Source: Aselliscus stoliczkanus
Lineage: Eukaryota > Chordata > Mammalia > Chiroptera > Hipposideridae
Reading direction: 5' to 3'
Assembly: GCA_033961575.1 (NCBI GenBank)
Contig: CM066735.1
Location: forward strand, 32,817,501-32,881,500
DNA: 64,000 nt
A model generated the notes under the pieces. It searched no databases. It had not been told where the DNA came from and was given only the letters and a program-made list of their open reading frames with translations. Made by a program: the position numbers and the translations under genes. Shown here in pieces: positions 36,655-48,870 of this stretch; the stretch's first letter is position 1, and each line of letters opens with the position of its first letter.

Positions 36655-37495
36655 ATAAAATTACTTTTTTTTAAATGCCACTCAGCTTAATAAACTAGCA
36701 TAACTAATATTTGTTGAAGTTACCCTTAGAAAGTTCCTCCCCTTTCACATTCCCCCTTATGCTCTGAAGGTAACCATCATTTTGATTTTTGTGTGTTTAC
36801 ATTACCTTGTTTTTCCATATAGCCTTATTATATATATACTATATATGTGTGCACCCCTAAGTAATATACTATTTAATTATGCTTGAAATTATAAATGAAA
36901 TTTATATTTTATAAGTTATAAATGAAGTATAACTGTAATTATACTTTGAATTATTTTCTTCTTTAATATGCTTTCTACATTCAATAGTAATTTTTGCAGT
37001 TTACCTATGTTCATGCTCTTAGATTAGCCTATTTATATTTTTACTGCAATATAATTTTCCTTGTATAAATATCCCACAATTTTATTTATTCTTTCCCCTA
37101 TCAATGGGCAATTGAGTTGACCTAGCTTTTGCTGCTATGGACATTCTCAGCATGTCTTCTGGAATACATATGCAAAACATTTTTTCCCTAGGAATTAGAC
37201 ATAGAAGTGGAATGAAAAAGTTGTGTGGATATGCATCTTCAGCTTTAAAGGGCAATTCCAAATTGTTTTGCAAAGTGGTTGTGCCAATTTACAATATATT
37301 TTGCACCCCATCATATATGTCACTTCCCAGTTTTTTCCATCCTCTCCAATTTTTGGTATTGTTCCATCTACTTTGCAACTTCTTAGATTTCATTGGTATT
37401 TCTCATATGTTGTGTATGGGATTTACATCCTTGGTGAGTTTCTACTTTTTGTATATATTTCTAGTTATTTCTATAGGTCTACTGTCATTTTAGAA
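36655..37495 (-). repeat. LINE-1/HAL1-like fragment, antisense
   Basis: Blocks 'CCTATCAATGGGCAATTGAG', 'TTTGCTGCTATGGACATTCT', 'GGAATTAGACATAGAAGTGG', 'AATTGTTTTGCAAAGTGGTT' and 'CAATTTACAATATATTTTGC' follow the reverse of the LINE-1 ORF2 C-terminal region. Plus-strand frames of 104-118 codons (37137-37537) lie on the wrong strand and are not genes. Confidence 0.65.
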
Positions 37496-39140
37496 GGGAG
37501 CAGAGGTAAGTCAATACATACAGCCCACCATGTTTAACTGGAAGTTTCACATGTGAGTCTTTATACTTTACTTCAAGAAACTAAGGTCATTTATAAAGAA
37601 AAGAAAAATAGCTTTTTATTTACCCTGCTTTTCTTAGGCAATGATTATTTCTGACATTGAGTCATCATGTGAGTAATTCAAATGATTAGTTTTTAAGACA
37701 CAAACAACAAACCCTATTAGGAGGCACTGCAAGGTTTGACAACTCAAGGAACAGAAGAACTGCAATAACTTCTCCGTAGCCCCTTTTAATTGCTCCTGTC
37801 CCAAATTATTTGAAACAAAAGTTTGTGTGTGTTTTTTAAAAAGTGAATAACAGTTTGCTTTCCTCAAGTTTGTGTTGCAACGTCTTCTCCTATTTAAAGT
37901 AAAATGCCATTACAGCTTTTTGCATATTCCTTCCAAATGTTCTAATAACAGTGTTCTATCTTCTCTTTTATAATTAACCAAATATTTTTCTTTCACCTCT
38001 ATATTCTAATTCTCTTTTGTCCCATAGTTGTCTTTTCTGTGAAACAGGGCAATAAACTCTAGTTTACAGCCACAATATTCAAATAATAAGGAAAATGCAA
38101 TTGCTCAGGTAACTAAGTTCTCCAAAGGTAGTCTTTAGGACTAAAGGAGCACCTTTAAGTGGTTCAGATTCTGTCAGTGAGGACACAAGTTTTCTCAGTC
38201 TCTCTATTCCCTTTTTCTGCTACATTGGCATCATCCTAGGTTTTATGTTAGGCTTTTCTCTATATCACCTGGGCTAGCTTGTGCAGCCGCATGATGGTCT
38301 CCCATTCCAGAAGTCACATTCTGAAATCAGACCATCCAAGAGCATATTGATCTTTTCAACAAATATCTCCTTGTATCTCTTTAATTCTGATTGGGTTACA
38401 GGCCCATCCTTGAACCAATAAAATACTGTGGTAAAGGACTATGGGAAATGCTGATTGACTGAAGCGGGTAAGAACCCACTTGAGCTGGAAATGGTGGGCT
38501 AGAGTCACACAAACAACATAGTTGAGAATGGGGAAGGTGGTTCTCCCAAAGGAAATTCAGAATACTCTTAGGAAGAGGGATGCTAAACAGCCAAAAAGCA
38601 ACAAATGTCTATTGAGGTCTGAATTTACATGTATTCTTTTCACTTGGATACTGATATATCCAAATGATAGGCCTTCCCAGGATGTTTTCTCAATATTATT
38701 TTCCATAAATCTGAATATCAATGGAATCCTGGAAAGCCAGGGCAATGGGAAATCTGAACTCACACAGCTAATTTAGAATGTGGCCTACTCACTTGCTCTT
38801 TAAATATCAGGGACCAATTTTATCGAACCATTTAAAAATGAGTATTTACCTATTAAGCATGACTTTTTCTAAATTCAAAGGGAAAAGATAAATTAGAATG
38901 CAGTTTTCTTTAAACAGAGACCTCCTCTTGCATCTCTCTTGCCCGCCGCCCCCTTCTAAACAGTGTTCATCAACTTCTTTCATACATTGCCAAGATGTAT
39001 GTCGGTGGTAAAGTCTTTACTAAACAGTAAAGACTCAATTCTGGGTATGTTTCCATATCATTTAAGTTAGTTCTCCCTTCCAGTTTAGGAGTTTACTACA
39101 AAAAAATGTTTTACTTAAAGAGGTTATTTATTATTCAATG
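37496..39140. other. No recognisable feature
   Basis: Unassigned 1.6 kb. An 84-codon frame at 38522-38776 has no recognised domain. Confidence 0.4.
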
Positions 39141-39145
39141 TTAGG

Positions 39146-39478
39146 AAAGAAGGAATGAATGAAACTTGAGGACATATCCTAAGTGAAATAAGACAATCAC
39201 AAAAGGTATATACTTTATGATTCCACCTATATGAAATGTTTAGAGTTGTCAAATTCATAGAAATGAAAAGTAAAATTATGGTTTCCAGGAGATAGGGGGA
39301 GGGAAAAATGAAGAGTCATTTAATGGGTGGTGTCTCAATTTTGCGAGATGAAAAATTTCTGGACATTGGTTGCACAACGATGTAAATATACTTAACCATT
39401 CTGAACTGTACACTTAAAAATGTTTAACATAGTAAAATTTATGCCATGTATATTTTACAGTTTCTAAAACAAGAGATT
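39146..39478 (+). repeat. LINE-1 (L1M) ORF2 end and 3' UTR
   Basis: 'AAGTGAAATAAGACAATCAC', 'TTATGATTCCACCTATATGA', 'TGGTTTCCAGGAGATAGGGG' and 'GAACTGTACACTTAAAAATG' are the characteristic order at the end of L1M elements. Confidence 0.85.
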
Positions 39479-39925
39479 GTTTTATAAAACAAAAGTTTAA
39501 AACACTGAGAAATGAAGTGTCCAAGATTGAAAAATAACCAAAATATATTCTTGGCAAAGTAAAACAATGATCATTCCTTTTTTTTTATCTCCTGGGGCAA
39601 TAGATAGACAGCAAAAATACGAATAAGACAGGAGAAGAACCTTGATTTAAAAGATCTGTCAAAATTGCCAATATTGGTTTTAAGGCTCCAAAGCTACTGT
39701 TAGTTTAGATTCAGACAGGAATCATATATATTTTGTTATTTGTTCAGATTGCAGACCTTTTCAGAAAGAACCATGAAAGCAGAAGTGGAAATTTAGTAGC
39801 TTATAGTGCCGAGCCCAGGGCCATACTCATATTAAGAACAAAGTCGGTGCCTTTTGAAAAGGTGAAAGAAAAGAAGTTGGAGAAGCCAGGGTCTAACCAC
39901 TTCTCACCAGACTCACTGGTATCAT
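39479..39925. other. No recognisable feature
   Basis: About 450 bases unassigned. Confidence 0.4.
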
Positions 39926-40245
39926 TGTGATCCAAGCCCCGATCACTTCTCACCTAGATTATTACAAACTCTAGGTGGTTTCCCTGCTTCTCGCCTTTGA
40001 CCCCCTGAAGTATTTTCTGAAAAGAAAATTCATAAAGATCCTGATAAAAGGGAATCAGATCATGTCACTCTTCTCCAAATCCTTCATGACCTCCTGTCTG
40101 AGCCAGAGTAAAAGCCAAAATCTTATCATGACCTGAAAATTCCTACCAAGTTTAGCCCTCATCACCTCCCTGATGTTGTCTCCTACTACTCTCCTTATTC
40201 ATTCCATCCAAGCACACTGGCCTCCTCATTATTTTTTGAATATCA
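39926..40245 (+). repeat. LINE-2 fragment
   Basis: 'CTCACCTAGATTATTACAAA', 'AATCAGATCATGTCACTCTT', 'CCAGAGTAAAAGCCAAAATC' and 'CCAAGCACACTGGCCTCCT' follow the L2 ORF2 3' region. Confidence 0.8.
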
Positions 40246-40445
40246 AGTATAAGCCCATCCTAGAATATAAATTATGGTGCCTCAGTTTATAGTTGATTTC
40301 AAGACTGGTGTGCAATCATTTGGGAATAGCATTAATAATGCATGAGATAAGGCCTATATACAGAGAATCGTTGATTTATGGATAAGTAATACTTTCTTTG
40401 AAAAATCATATAAATAATGTTTAAGTTTTTTTTGTTTTTTTTAAG

Positions 40446-40873
40446 ATTTTTTTTTTTTTAATTGGGGAATTGGGGGAGAGGAACAGCGTTGGGGAATTGG
40501 GGAAGGGGAACAGACAAGTTGCTGTCTTTTTGTTCTTCAGTCTAGCTGCGGAGGATGTTACCTCACTGGCCCATGTTGGTATCGTCACTGCGCTCTTTCC
40601 GGATGAGGCAGATGGGTCGCCGGCCTCTGGATGTCGCTCACCATGGCTATTGGCCGCTCACGCTGGCTGCCGGCCACTCACTGTAGCCTATGGCAGCCCA
40701 CTGCAGCAGGGGCTGCAGCCTACACCATTACTGGGGCTCGCACAACCCAGCTCCAGGTGGAGCTGTTGTTAGCTGTAAAGGGCAGTGTCACTGGCCCTCA
40801 TACATGGGATCCGAACCGGGGCCGCTGGCATCCCAAAACCAGCTCTTAACCAATGCGCCACTCGGCCGGCCCC
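40446..40873 (-). mobile_element. tRNA-derived SINE, long form, antisense
   Basis: Poly-T, then AATTGGGGAATTGGGGGAGA, the GC-rich body and CACTCGGCCGGCCCC at the right. A TG-T(7-8)-AAG direct repeat at 40433-40445 and 40874-40885 is a likely TSD. The 100-codon plus-strand frame at 40470-40772 is inside it. Confidence 0.9.
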
Positions 40874-41132
40874 TGTTTTTTTAAGTTTTTATCTTTGTTT
40901 TACAAACTAAGTAAATGACATAGAACCAGATTTAAAGGTGTAAAAAATATGTCTCGATTTTAACAATTCTATTTTTAAATTTTAAACTCCATATATCTTG
41001 AGAAGTACTAGAGGTTGGGAGTAGGAAGGAGGCTTTAACATTTTAGCTGTATAACTCTATATTGTGTGATATTAAACTACTAAAGGAAACCTCCAAAACT
41101 ATTGTGCTTAATTTGATAGGCTGTACCTATCA

Positions 41133-41182
41133 CACACACGTACAGACACAGACAGACACACACAGACACACACACACACACA
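41133..41182. repeat. (CA)n-type interrupted microsatellite
   Basis: CACACACACG, ACAGACAGACAC variants, then a CA run. Confidence 0.95.
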
Positions 41183-42740
41183 CGTAGCATAAGGAGTAAA
41201 CAGTGCAAATTAGAACAACTAAAAAAATGTCTATTCGAAAAAAACAGAAAGAATACATATTTTCAAGCACTCTGTGTAGTTGTAGAGCCCATAGGAAATG
41301 ATTGTTTTTGGTAAATGTAAAAGTAGAGAAACAGTAATTATTTTACTTTTCACAGATTTGCAGTGTTCCACTCTAAGCTGCCACTTATATCAGGTATTGC
41401 TTAGCTTTCCTCTGGATCTAGTTCACCAGTCTGTCTCCTTTTCATAAGGTCAGAAAGGACTGTGATCACTCCAGTTTCAGGGCAGCTGCATTTTAGCTTG
41501 GTGATGAAAATTTACTGCATCAGCAGGCTTTTCTGCTTCAGCTTGTTAGAAAGCCAAGCAATATCAAAAGCAATTCCATGTATTTGACCTAACTAAAAAT
41601 AGACACCTGCTCTTGGCTCTAATTTCTAATTTGGTTTTTACCAGGGGGATTAAGACTCTTGTTCTGTCACTCCCCACTGTTGGTTTGAATCATCACTATG
41701 GACCCTAACATGCCCTTCTTTCCAGAAACTTCCACTAGTCAAAGTCAGTGTTGTGTTTCTTTTCTACATAATCTTTTGTTCCAAATCATGGGCATTAATT
41801 CCATTAAAAACTGTGTCACCCAGCTATCTTACTCCTCCCATGGGAAACTGGATGTGAAATCACTCTCACAAAGAGACAAATGGTATTTGTGTTAGCTATG
41901 GAGGTCCCCTGTTCTGACTGCCCTTTGAGGACTTGCTTGGATGGAGGTAGCTGGGCAGACAGCCTCCAGCTGCCACTTGGGCTAGAATTTTCACCTGAGG
42001 CCATCCTTTCCTCAGGGTACCAGCCAGTGACTGAGCTAGAACAGCAGAGGTGGGTCTTTACTACTCAGCACAGCACTCTGGTAGCAGGCAGTCTTTATTC
42101 TGGAGCCCCCCATCAGCCTAGCCAGGACTTCCTCAGAGCCTCTCTGCAATCTGAAGCATCACCTACCCAAACCTCTTTCCTTCCTTCTCCCCTGTCAGAT
42201 CAGCATTACGGTCTGAAGCCTTCCTCTCATATGCCTCCTACTTCTCCCCTTTTACCTATAACACCAGTTAGCTCAAAGGCATTTGGTAAAGTGGGCAATG
42301 GTGTCAGTATTATTTGGACATTGTGGTGACGTATATGCAATTTTTCCTGGTAGGCTGGATAACCTTCAATTAGAAAAGAAAGAGTCCTCAACTTTCTGGT
42401 GCCTAAGTCCATTCCAGCTCTAAAGAAGACTGAAAATGAGTAATTACACTCAGAGCTGCCTTCCCAGAGAGGCTCACCCCATCTTTGCACCCCACACTCG
42501 AGCAGATTTACTCTTCCTCCTGGGTCCCCTCCTTTTGAAAGCAGCTCTACTCCTTTCAAACTCCACTTCCAACTTTAATATCATGGCACCACAGCCAGCA
42601 TTTACTTCATTGTTGTATACATTTTGAACACCCCTCCAGCAGCCTCCAGCCACATTAAATTGGCCTGCTCTGTTCAGTTATTATTTGAGATACCAACTGT
42701 ATTTTTGTTCTATGGTTACAAATTAAATAGGTGTGCAGGC
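41183..42740. other. Unassigned; holds the longest non-repeat frame
   Basis: No repeat recognised. The frame at 41880-42329 (+) is 149 codons, rich in serine, proline and leucine, with no signal, domain or family I recognise and no supporting splice pattern. I do not call it a gene, but it is the best non-repeat candidate by length. Confidence 0.35.
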
Positions 42741-42749
42741 TATTGCACT

Positions 42750-43310
42750 GTCATCTTTCAGCTCCGAACCTGCCTAGTTTCCCAATGTTGTGTAACAAAT
42801 GATCCCAAATTCAGTGCCTTACAGCGTCATCCATTTGTTATATCACATTTTCCGTGGGTCAGGATTCTGAGCAGAGCTAGGTGGACCCTCTGCTTGGGGT
42901 CTCACAAGGCTGTATGTAATCAAGCAGGATGTGGTTATAGGATTGAGGTCCCTGTTTTCTTGCCAGCTGTTGGCCAGGGACCACTCTGAGCTCCTGCAGG
43001 CAGCCGGTGGGTCCTTACTATGTGGCCCATTTAGGCATTTCCCAACATGGACACATGCTTTCTTCCAGGCCAGCAGAAGAGTGCCTCTCTGACTTCTGGT
43101 CCCTTTCCAGTCAGCTATGTATATTCACAGTGTATTCACAGCAGTGACTATCCCATTGCTCTTTGCCACATAATGTAACCTAATCAAGGGACTCACTGTC
43201 CTGTCACATCCTCAGGTCCTGCCCACACTCAAGGGTAGGAGTTTCATACATGGGGTGTATACCATGAAGTGAGAATCTCTGAGCCCATCTTAGAATACTA
43301 CCCACCATGC
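42750..43310 (-). mobile_element. Ancient LTR (MaLR/ERVL type), antisense
   Basis: Plus-strand 'CCGTGGGTCAGGATTCTGAG', 'CTGCTTGGGGTCTCACAAGG', 'CAGGTCCTGCCCACACTCAA' and 'ATCTTAGAATACTACCCACC' are the reverse of the type at 2506-3070. The minus-strand 124-codon frame at 43204-43578 straddles its edge and is not convincing. Confidence 0.6.
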
Positions 43311-44090
43311 TGCTCTTCTGTACTGTTTTGTGGTGCTGGAACTGAACTCTGCAGACCATGTGTCTGCCATTCCATCTGGCCCCATTAGGTTCTGCCAATG
43401 ATGGCATAAAGGGAAATGGATAGGATGGGAGGAACGGGTCGTATTCCTCTGTGTTTGCTTGCTGTTCCTGCCTCAGCAACAGCCTTCCACTCTGGCAGCA
43501 GTAGTTGGCTTCAGCCTTCAGTTTTTCAGCAGAAACAACCTCATTGTGCTCCCCCAGAGGTCTGAAACCCTCTTCCATGTGACACCTGCTCTGAGCTCCT
43601 GAGGTACCATCACAAGTGAGGTAGCACCCAAACTCAGAGGCTTGGGTGCCATCTTCATTTGGTCCCTTCTAGTATCTAATGAACCCATTTTGTTTCCTTT
43701 TTCCCCCAAACATAGGGTAGGAACAATGTCCTTCTGTTACTTGATTTGTATTACCTCGATGCCCCTTTTTTACATATATAAACTGAACAGAGCCCTATGG
43801 ACCTGTGGGAGATTATCGAAAGGTCTAGAATACATGGTAATTGGAGCCCCAAAAGGAGAAAAAAGAAAAGAAGGGAGTAGGAAAAATATTTTTTTAAATG
43901 GCTGAAATTGTACTCAATTTGATGAAAGACATAAATTTATAGAACCAATAAGATCAGAAACTTCCAATTGGGGTAACTTTGAAGAATAACACACTAGGTA
44001 TCTAATAGCCAAACTCTGCAAAACCAAATAACAAAAGGAAGTCTCAAACATATGTAGAGAAGAATAGTATTCTGGAATACTGAAATACTG
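43311..44090. other. No recognisable feature; may be ERV internal sequence
   Basis: Unassigned. Its position between two antisense LTRs makes retroviral internal sequence possible, but I see no retroviral motif. Confidence 0.3.
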
Positions 44091-44947
44091 GAATGCAGTA
44101 TTCTCCAGAGAAATAGAACCAATAGGATGTGTGTATATGTATAGGAAGGAAAAGAGATTTATTATAAAGAACTGGTGCACTCAGTTACAGAGGCCAACAA
44201 GTCCCAAGATCTGCAATCAGCAAATTGAATACCCAGGAGAGCCAACGGTGTAAGTTCCAGTCTAAGTTCAAAAGCATGAGAACCAGGAAAGCTAATGGTA
44301 TAGTTGCAGTCTGAATGTCAATAGGCTTGAGACCAAGAAACAGCCAAAATTTCAATTAAAGTTCATAGGCAGGAAAGAACCAATGTGCCAGCTCAAGATA
44401 ATTAGGCAGGTGGAGTTCCCTCGTACTTGAGAGAGAGTCAAACTTTTAAATCTATTTATGTCATGACTAATTGGGTGAGGCACACTCACATTAGGGAGGG
44501 CAACCTGCTTTACGCAGTTTACTGATTCAGATGTTCGTATTATCCAGAAACATCCCACAGACCCACCCAGAATAATGCTTTACCAAATGTCTGGACATCC
44601 TGTTGCCAGTCAAGTTGATACATAAAGTTAACCATTACAAGTCCACCCCTTGTCAACTAGGCAACCATACACATCTTAAACCATACTTAATCTCCAAATA
44701 AAGGCAATAACAAGGCCATAATTCAACTAAACATAATGTAACTCTCCTACCTACAATCAAAAATGCACTAACCCCTCTCGTAGAAGAGGAGGTAAAGTCC
44801 TCTTCTCCTTGATGTCCTATAACTTAAATACTATGATGAAAAATTTAAAATGCTCAAATATTAGGATATAGAGCCAATATATCTTATGTTATATGATAAG
44901 GGGATAAGAGAGGGAAGAGAACAAAGATATTACATATATTATATATA

Positions 44948-45262
44948 CAGTTCAACCTTGAACAATGTGGGGGCTAGGGACACTGAATCCCACACAGTCA
45001 AAAATTCATGTATAAATTTTGACCCTCCCCCCCAAAACCTAGACTACTGTTGACCATTAGCTTATTAATAAAAATAGTCAATTAACACATATTTTGTATG
45101 TTATATGCATTATATACTATATTGTTACAATAAAGTAAGCTAAAGAAAAGAAAATGTTATTTAAAAAATCAAATGGAAGAGAAAATACATTAACAGTATT
45201 TATTGAAAAAAATTCACTGTGGACCTGCACAACTCAAACCCATATTGTTCAAGGGTTAACTG
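44948..45262 (+). mobile_element. Tigger-type MITE inside the ERVL relic
   Basis: The left terminus CAGTTCAACCTTGAACAATG and right terminus CATATTGTTCAAGGGTTAAC + TG are inverted repeats. TA precedes the left end; the right flank is CA, probably decayed. The interior includes AACACATATTTTGTATGTTA and CAATAAAGTAAGCTAAAGAA, as in a common mammalian Tigger MITE. There is no transposase. Confidence 0.85.
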
Positions 45263-46185
45263 CATACACATATATAAATGTATTTTATATATAATACTAT
45301 ATATACACATACACACAAACATATTCATTAGAAAATAAGGAGGAAATACTGTTATAGTCCTCACGCCTGTAACTAGACACATACATGGTAGAAGTTGGTA
45401 TTTGTAACTACCTTCCACTACCCATCACATATTCCTTTAACCTCAGCAAGCATCTCAGCTGGTTATGGTTCTTTACCTGAAGAACTGTGGTTCTTTATCT
45501 GACTCAAATCTTCATTCCTGAAGGGTCTAGGCCTTTAGCAATCCTATCTAGATTGTACTTTTCCATTGACTTGAATCACAGGCCAAGGGAATACTAAAAG
45601 ATAGATGCCTTGAGGAAGCTCCTGTGTTCCAGACACACTCTTTCTCTAGTTCAGCAGAGCATAAGAAACTGAAAATGTTGCTAGTGGGTCACTAGGGGTA
45701 ATAATGAGTGGTGCCACTTCCATCATCACCATTCCTGGGCTTGTGAATTCCGGCTATGGGAGAAACAGCACCCTATATTGTATGTTGATTCAGAACACAT
45801 ACAGCCCTCTGGAGAATCTTGCCTCCACTTTTCAATAGTAAACACCCTACAAAGCTGGGATTCTATCTTGTGTTTTAATTCAGCCAGTTGCAGGATGAGA
45901 GTCTAGGTTTCGTTGTCAGCAGTCTCAGTCCCGAGGCTACAAGAAATAAGGGTCTCCTTCAGGGTACACATAGAAGCTTTCAAGTCATGTACTGGCATTT
46001 GAAAGCTGGGAATTCGAATCTCTGAACTCATTCTTTCCTTTCATCACTTTGTCCAGTAGCATTAGGAGCAACTAGCCAATCTCATTGTATTCATTAGTTT
46101 GACAAAAATGTTTCAAAGCATTATATATACACAGTCACTCAGCTCCTTACTTTTTATAAGCGGTCAATTAAGAATATCGAGTGGT

Positions 46186-46295
46186 GGGCCGGCTGAGTGG
46201 CGTGGTAGTTTAAGCGCTGGCTTGGGAAGCCAGCAGCCCCGGTTCGGGTCCCACATATGAGAGCCAGTGACACTGCCCTCAAAAAAAAAAAAAAA
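46186..46295 (+). mobile_element. tRNA-derived SINE, short form, inside the ERVL relic
   Basis: GGGCCGGCTGAGTGGCGTGG head, CCGGTTCGGGTCCC B-box-like stretch, CTGCCCTC and an A tail. Perfect 16-bp TSD AAGAATATCGAGTGGT at 46170-46185 and 46296-46311. Confidence 0.95.
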
Positions 46296-46599
46296 AAGAA
46301 TATCGAGTGGTGACATTTTGCATATCCCTATGTCACACCCTGCCTATCATGGATTATCAGTGCTCTCCTTACTGCTAGAAATAGAGACATTAGCATGTTT
46401 AAATCTAACCAGATTACAAAGCCAATCTCAGAAACTAATTCAAGAAACCTGAATTTTTACCAAAACCAATTCAGAAAACACATCCTTAAAATTCTATTCT
46501 TCTAGAATCACTCTTGGTACCAAAATCTGTATTGGTTTGGGTATCCTGTGACACAGTCAAGGTGACACATGAAATTAACCACCACATGAACCATAAGGG

Positions 46600-47185
46600 A
46601 GAAGTTTGATAAAGTCAATCATATTAAAATTAAGAATTTCTGTTCATCAAAAGATATTATAAACAATTTGAAACACAAGCCACAGATTTAGAGAGGACAA
46701 TTGCAACATAAATGACCACATAAGGATTAATATCTAGAATATGTAAACAATTCTTGTGAATCAACCTCATTTATAATCAAAGAAATAAAATAAGAACCAA
46801 ATAGAGATAGCATTTCACACCCACAGGGTTCGTAAAACAATACCAAGTATTGGTAAGGATATGGAGCAATACTCATACACTCTAGTAAGAGGGTAAATTG
46901 GTATAATCACTTGAGAAATTGGTTTTACTTCATCTAGTAAAGTTGAATGTGTGCATATCCTATGACCTAACAATTCCCTTAAGAATATATACTAAAAATC
47001 CTAGAGCAATGTTTGTCCTTGTGTAATAACACCTACACAGAAATATTATTACCAGTAATATGCATAACAGTCCAAATCTGGTAACAGCCCAAATGTCCAT
47101 CAGCATTAAAATGGATATAACGGTTATAGCATACACATATAGTAGAATGCTACATGGCAGTGACTATAAATAAACTATAGCTACT
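46600..47185 (+). repeat. LINE-1 (L1M) ORF2 C-terminal fragment
   Basis: 'AGAATTTCTGTTCATCAAAA', 'TTAATATCTAGAATATGTAA', 'AAGGATATGGAGCAATACTC', 'CCTATGACCTAACAATTCCC' and 'CCCAAATGTCCATCAGCATT' follow LINE-1 order. Frames are broken. Confidence 0.85.
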
Positions 47186-47219
47186 GGCGTCAACATTATA
47201 TGGGTATTGAGTCCCTGAA

Positions 47220-47465
47220 GAATATAATAACAGTAGTAATAATAATGATAACAGCTAATATATAAAAAGTTTACTATTACAATTTATTATTACACTTAGA
47301 CAAGAGTGCCATATATATAACTTAACCCCACATGACTGCTGTGACCTATGTACAACTGTTGTTCTTATTTTATAGACATGAAAATTGCAATCAGGGGGAT
47401 GAAATAATTTGTCCAGGTGGACCCAGATACCCAATGAGGAGGTGAAGCAGGATTTCAAACCCAGG
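47220..47465 (+). repeat. MIR SINE fragment
   Basis: 'TTATTTTATAGACATGAAAA', 'TAATTTGTCCAGGTGGACCC' and 'GCAGGATTTCAAACCCAG' follow the MIR 3' half. Confidence 0.6.
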
Positions 47466-48175
47466 GAATAGGAATATAGTCTACTGGATGAAGTTAGTAG
47501 GTATGTTAAAAAAATGACATAACTAAGCACCGCATTTAGGAAAATACATATACATGTCTATTACCCTATGAAGGAATACATGGGATTGTTCACCTAACAT
47601 TATTCCCCTGGTTTCAGTTGAAGGAGGGACATTTTCATCACTTCAAAATTACTAGATTTTATTTCTTAAACTGAGTGATGGGGATATGGTTTTGCATGTG
47701 TGCATGTGTATGCGCACATGATTGGGTATGATTTCCTCTTACTCATCTTTTATCTCATATTTAAGCAAGATTTCTCCTTAGCACCTGCCTGTCTTTGAAC
47801 CTCAAAGCCAGGAGAAAACTCCTTTCATATCACATCCTTCTCTACTGAATTGAGTCAGAATGACCATGCTCATAAATGGGGACAGAGAAAAAAGAGAAAA
47901 AATATGGAGAGATTAGTTAATATTTCAAAAAATATTATACCATCACAGAGGAAGGAAATGTGAGAGAAGAGGGAAAAATAGATAAGATAGGAGGAAGGGA
48001 GCAGAAACGAGATAGAAATAAAGTTATATAGAAGAAAGGAAAATGAAAGAAAGAAGGAGAAAAGGAAAATCATCCAGTGTTTCTCTAAGTGGGTTGCATG
48101 GTTTACATATGAGAAGCTGAAAGGGATCCACTTTATGCCCCTAGGACCTTGGGAAAGGTCAACTGTTATTGCATG
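47466..48175. other. No recognisable feature; purine-rich patch 47878-48070
   Basis: Unassigned. A degenerate A/G-rich stretch yields an artefactual phenylalanine/serine frame on the minus strand. Confidence 0.5.
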
Positions 48176-48183
48176 GTCTAGTA

Positions 48184-48417
48184 CAGGGGTCGGGAAACTT
48201 TTGAGACGAAAGAGCCAATCCTGTCCCTCCCAACAGTTTAAAACTTACTCGAGAGCCATCAAACAAATGAAATCACCATTATGTGAATAATATCCTTTAA
48301 ACATTTTATAAATGAAGCTATGGTAGCTTTATTTTCATTTTCAATTTTACTTCAGAGCCACATGTATGTATCCAAAGAGCCACATGTGGCTCGTGAGCCA
48401 CAGTTTGCCAACCCCTG
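48184..48417 (+). mobile_element. hAT-type non-autonomous DNA transposon (234 bp)
   Basis: Ends CAGGGGTCGGGAAACTTT and CAGTTTGCCAACCCCTG are terminal inverted repeats. The subterminal CACATGTGGCTCGTGAGCCA is itself palindromic. Flanking 8-mers GTCTAGTA (48176-48183) and GGTTAGTA (48418-48425) match at 6 of 8 positions, the TSD length of hAT elements. No transposase. Confidence 0.88.
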
Positions 48418-48429
48418 GGTTAGTATACA

Positions 48430-48860
48430 TACAATGATCCAGTGGCCTATAATGAACACTAACTGATCAATTTCTACCTGAACTTTCATTAGTCTTCATA
48501 GCCACCTTTCATTGATATTTAAATTATAGCTATTTGATATCAAATCCAAAAAGAAAATTCAAAGAAATAAAGGAATGGGTTGAAATATGATATCAAATAC
48601 AGCAAATCAATCAATCTCACTCCGGGAGGGAGACAGAAATTAGTGTGCTCCTACAAAGCAGTCATTTGAGCATCTTGTTCCCTTAAAACTCTATGCATTG
48701 AGAAGAAATATTCCTTGGATGCCAATAGGCAAGCTTTTCAATTATGATATTTCAGGCCCTGATTTATCACTGCACTGAGTATTTTTCAAGATAAAACAAT
48801 AGGAATCAACAAATCTATGAAATTTTTCACACTGATAATGATCAGAGTAATGCAAACAAC
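48430..48860. other. No recognisable feature
   Basis: Unassigned AT-rich sequence. Confidence 0.4.
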
Positions 48861-48870
48861 CATGACATTT

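Larger units (their letters stand above)
44095..46586 (-). mobile_element. ERVL relic, antisense (two LTR remnants plus internal)
   Basis: Old endogenous retrovirus in reverse. The 3' LTR (44095-44642) shows TTCTCCAGAGAAATAGAACC at the left and AAGTTGATACATAAAGTTAA with CCATTACAA at the right, the MLT2-type pattern. The internal part runs about 44643-46526 and ends in TTGGTACCAAAATC, where HERV-L-type elements have their primer-binding region. The 5' LTR is reduced to about 46527-46586, whose ends join CTGTATTGGTTTGGGTA to GACACATGAAATTAACCACC. No gag, pol or env frame survives. It carries later Tigger and SINE insertions. Confidence 0.75.

Noticed and set aside
37137..37537. 104-118-codon plus-strand frames with hydrophobic stretches, resembling a membrane protein
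   Set aside because: They are the reverse strand of a LINE-1-related fragment. T-rich antisense DNA yields Phe/Leu-rich frames by chance.
43204..43578. 124-codon minus-strand frame
   Set aside because: It overlaps the edge of an old antisense LTR, has no domain I recognise, and no retroviral motif was found.
44095..46586. Intact endogenous retrovirus
   Set aside because: LTRs are unequal and degraded, no retroviral gene frame survives, and other elements interrupt it.
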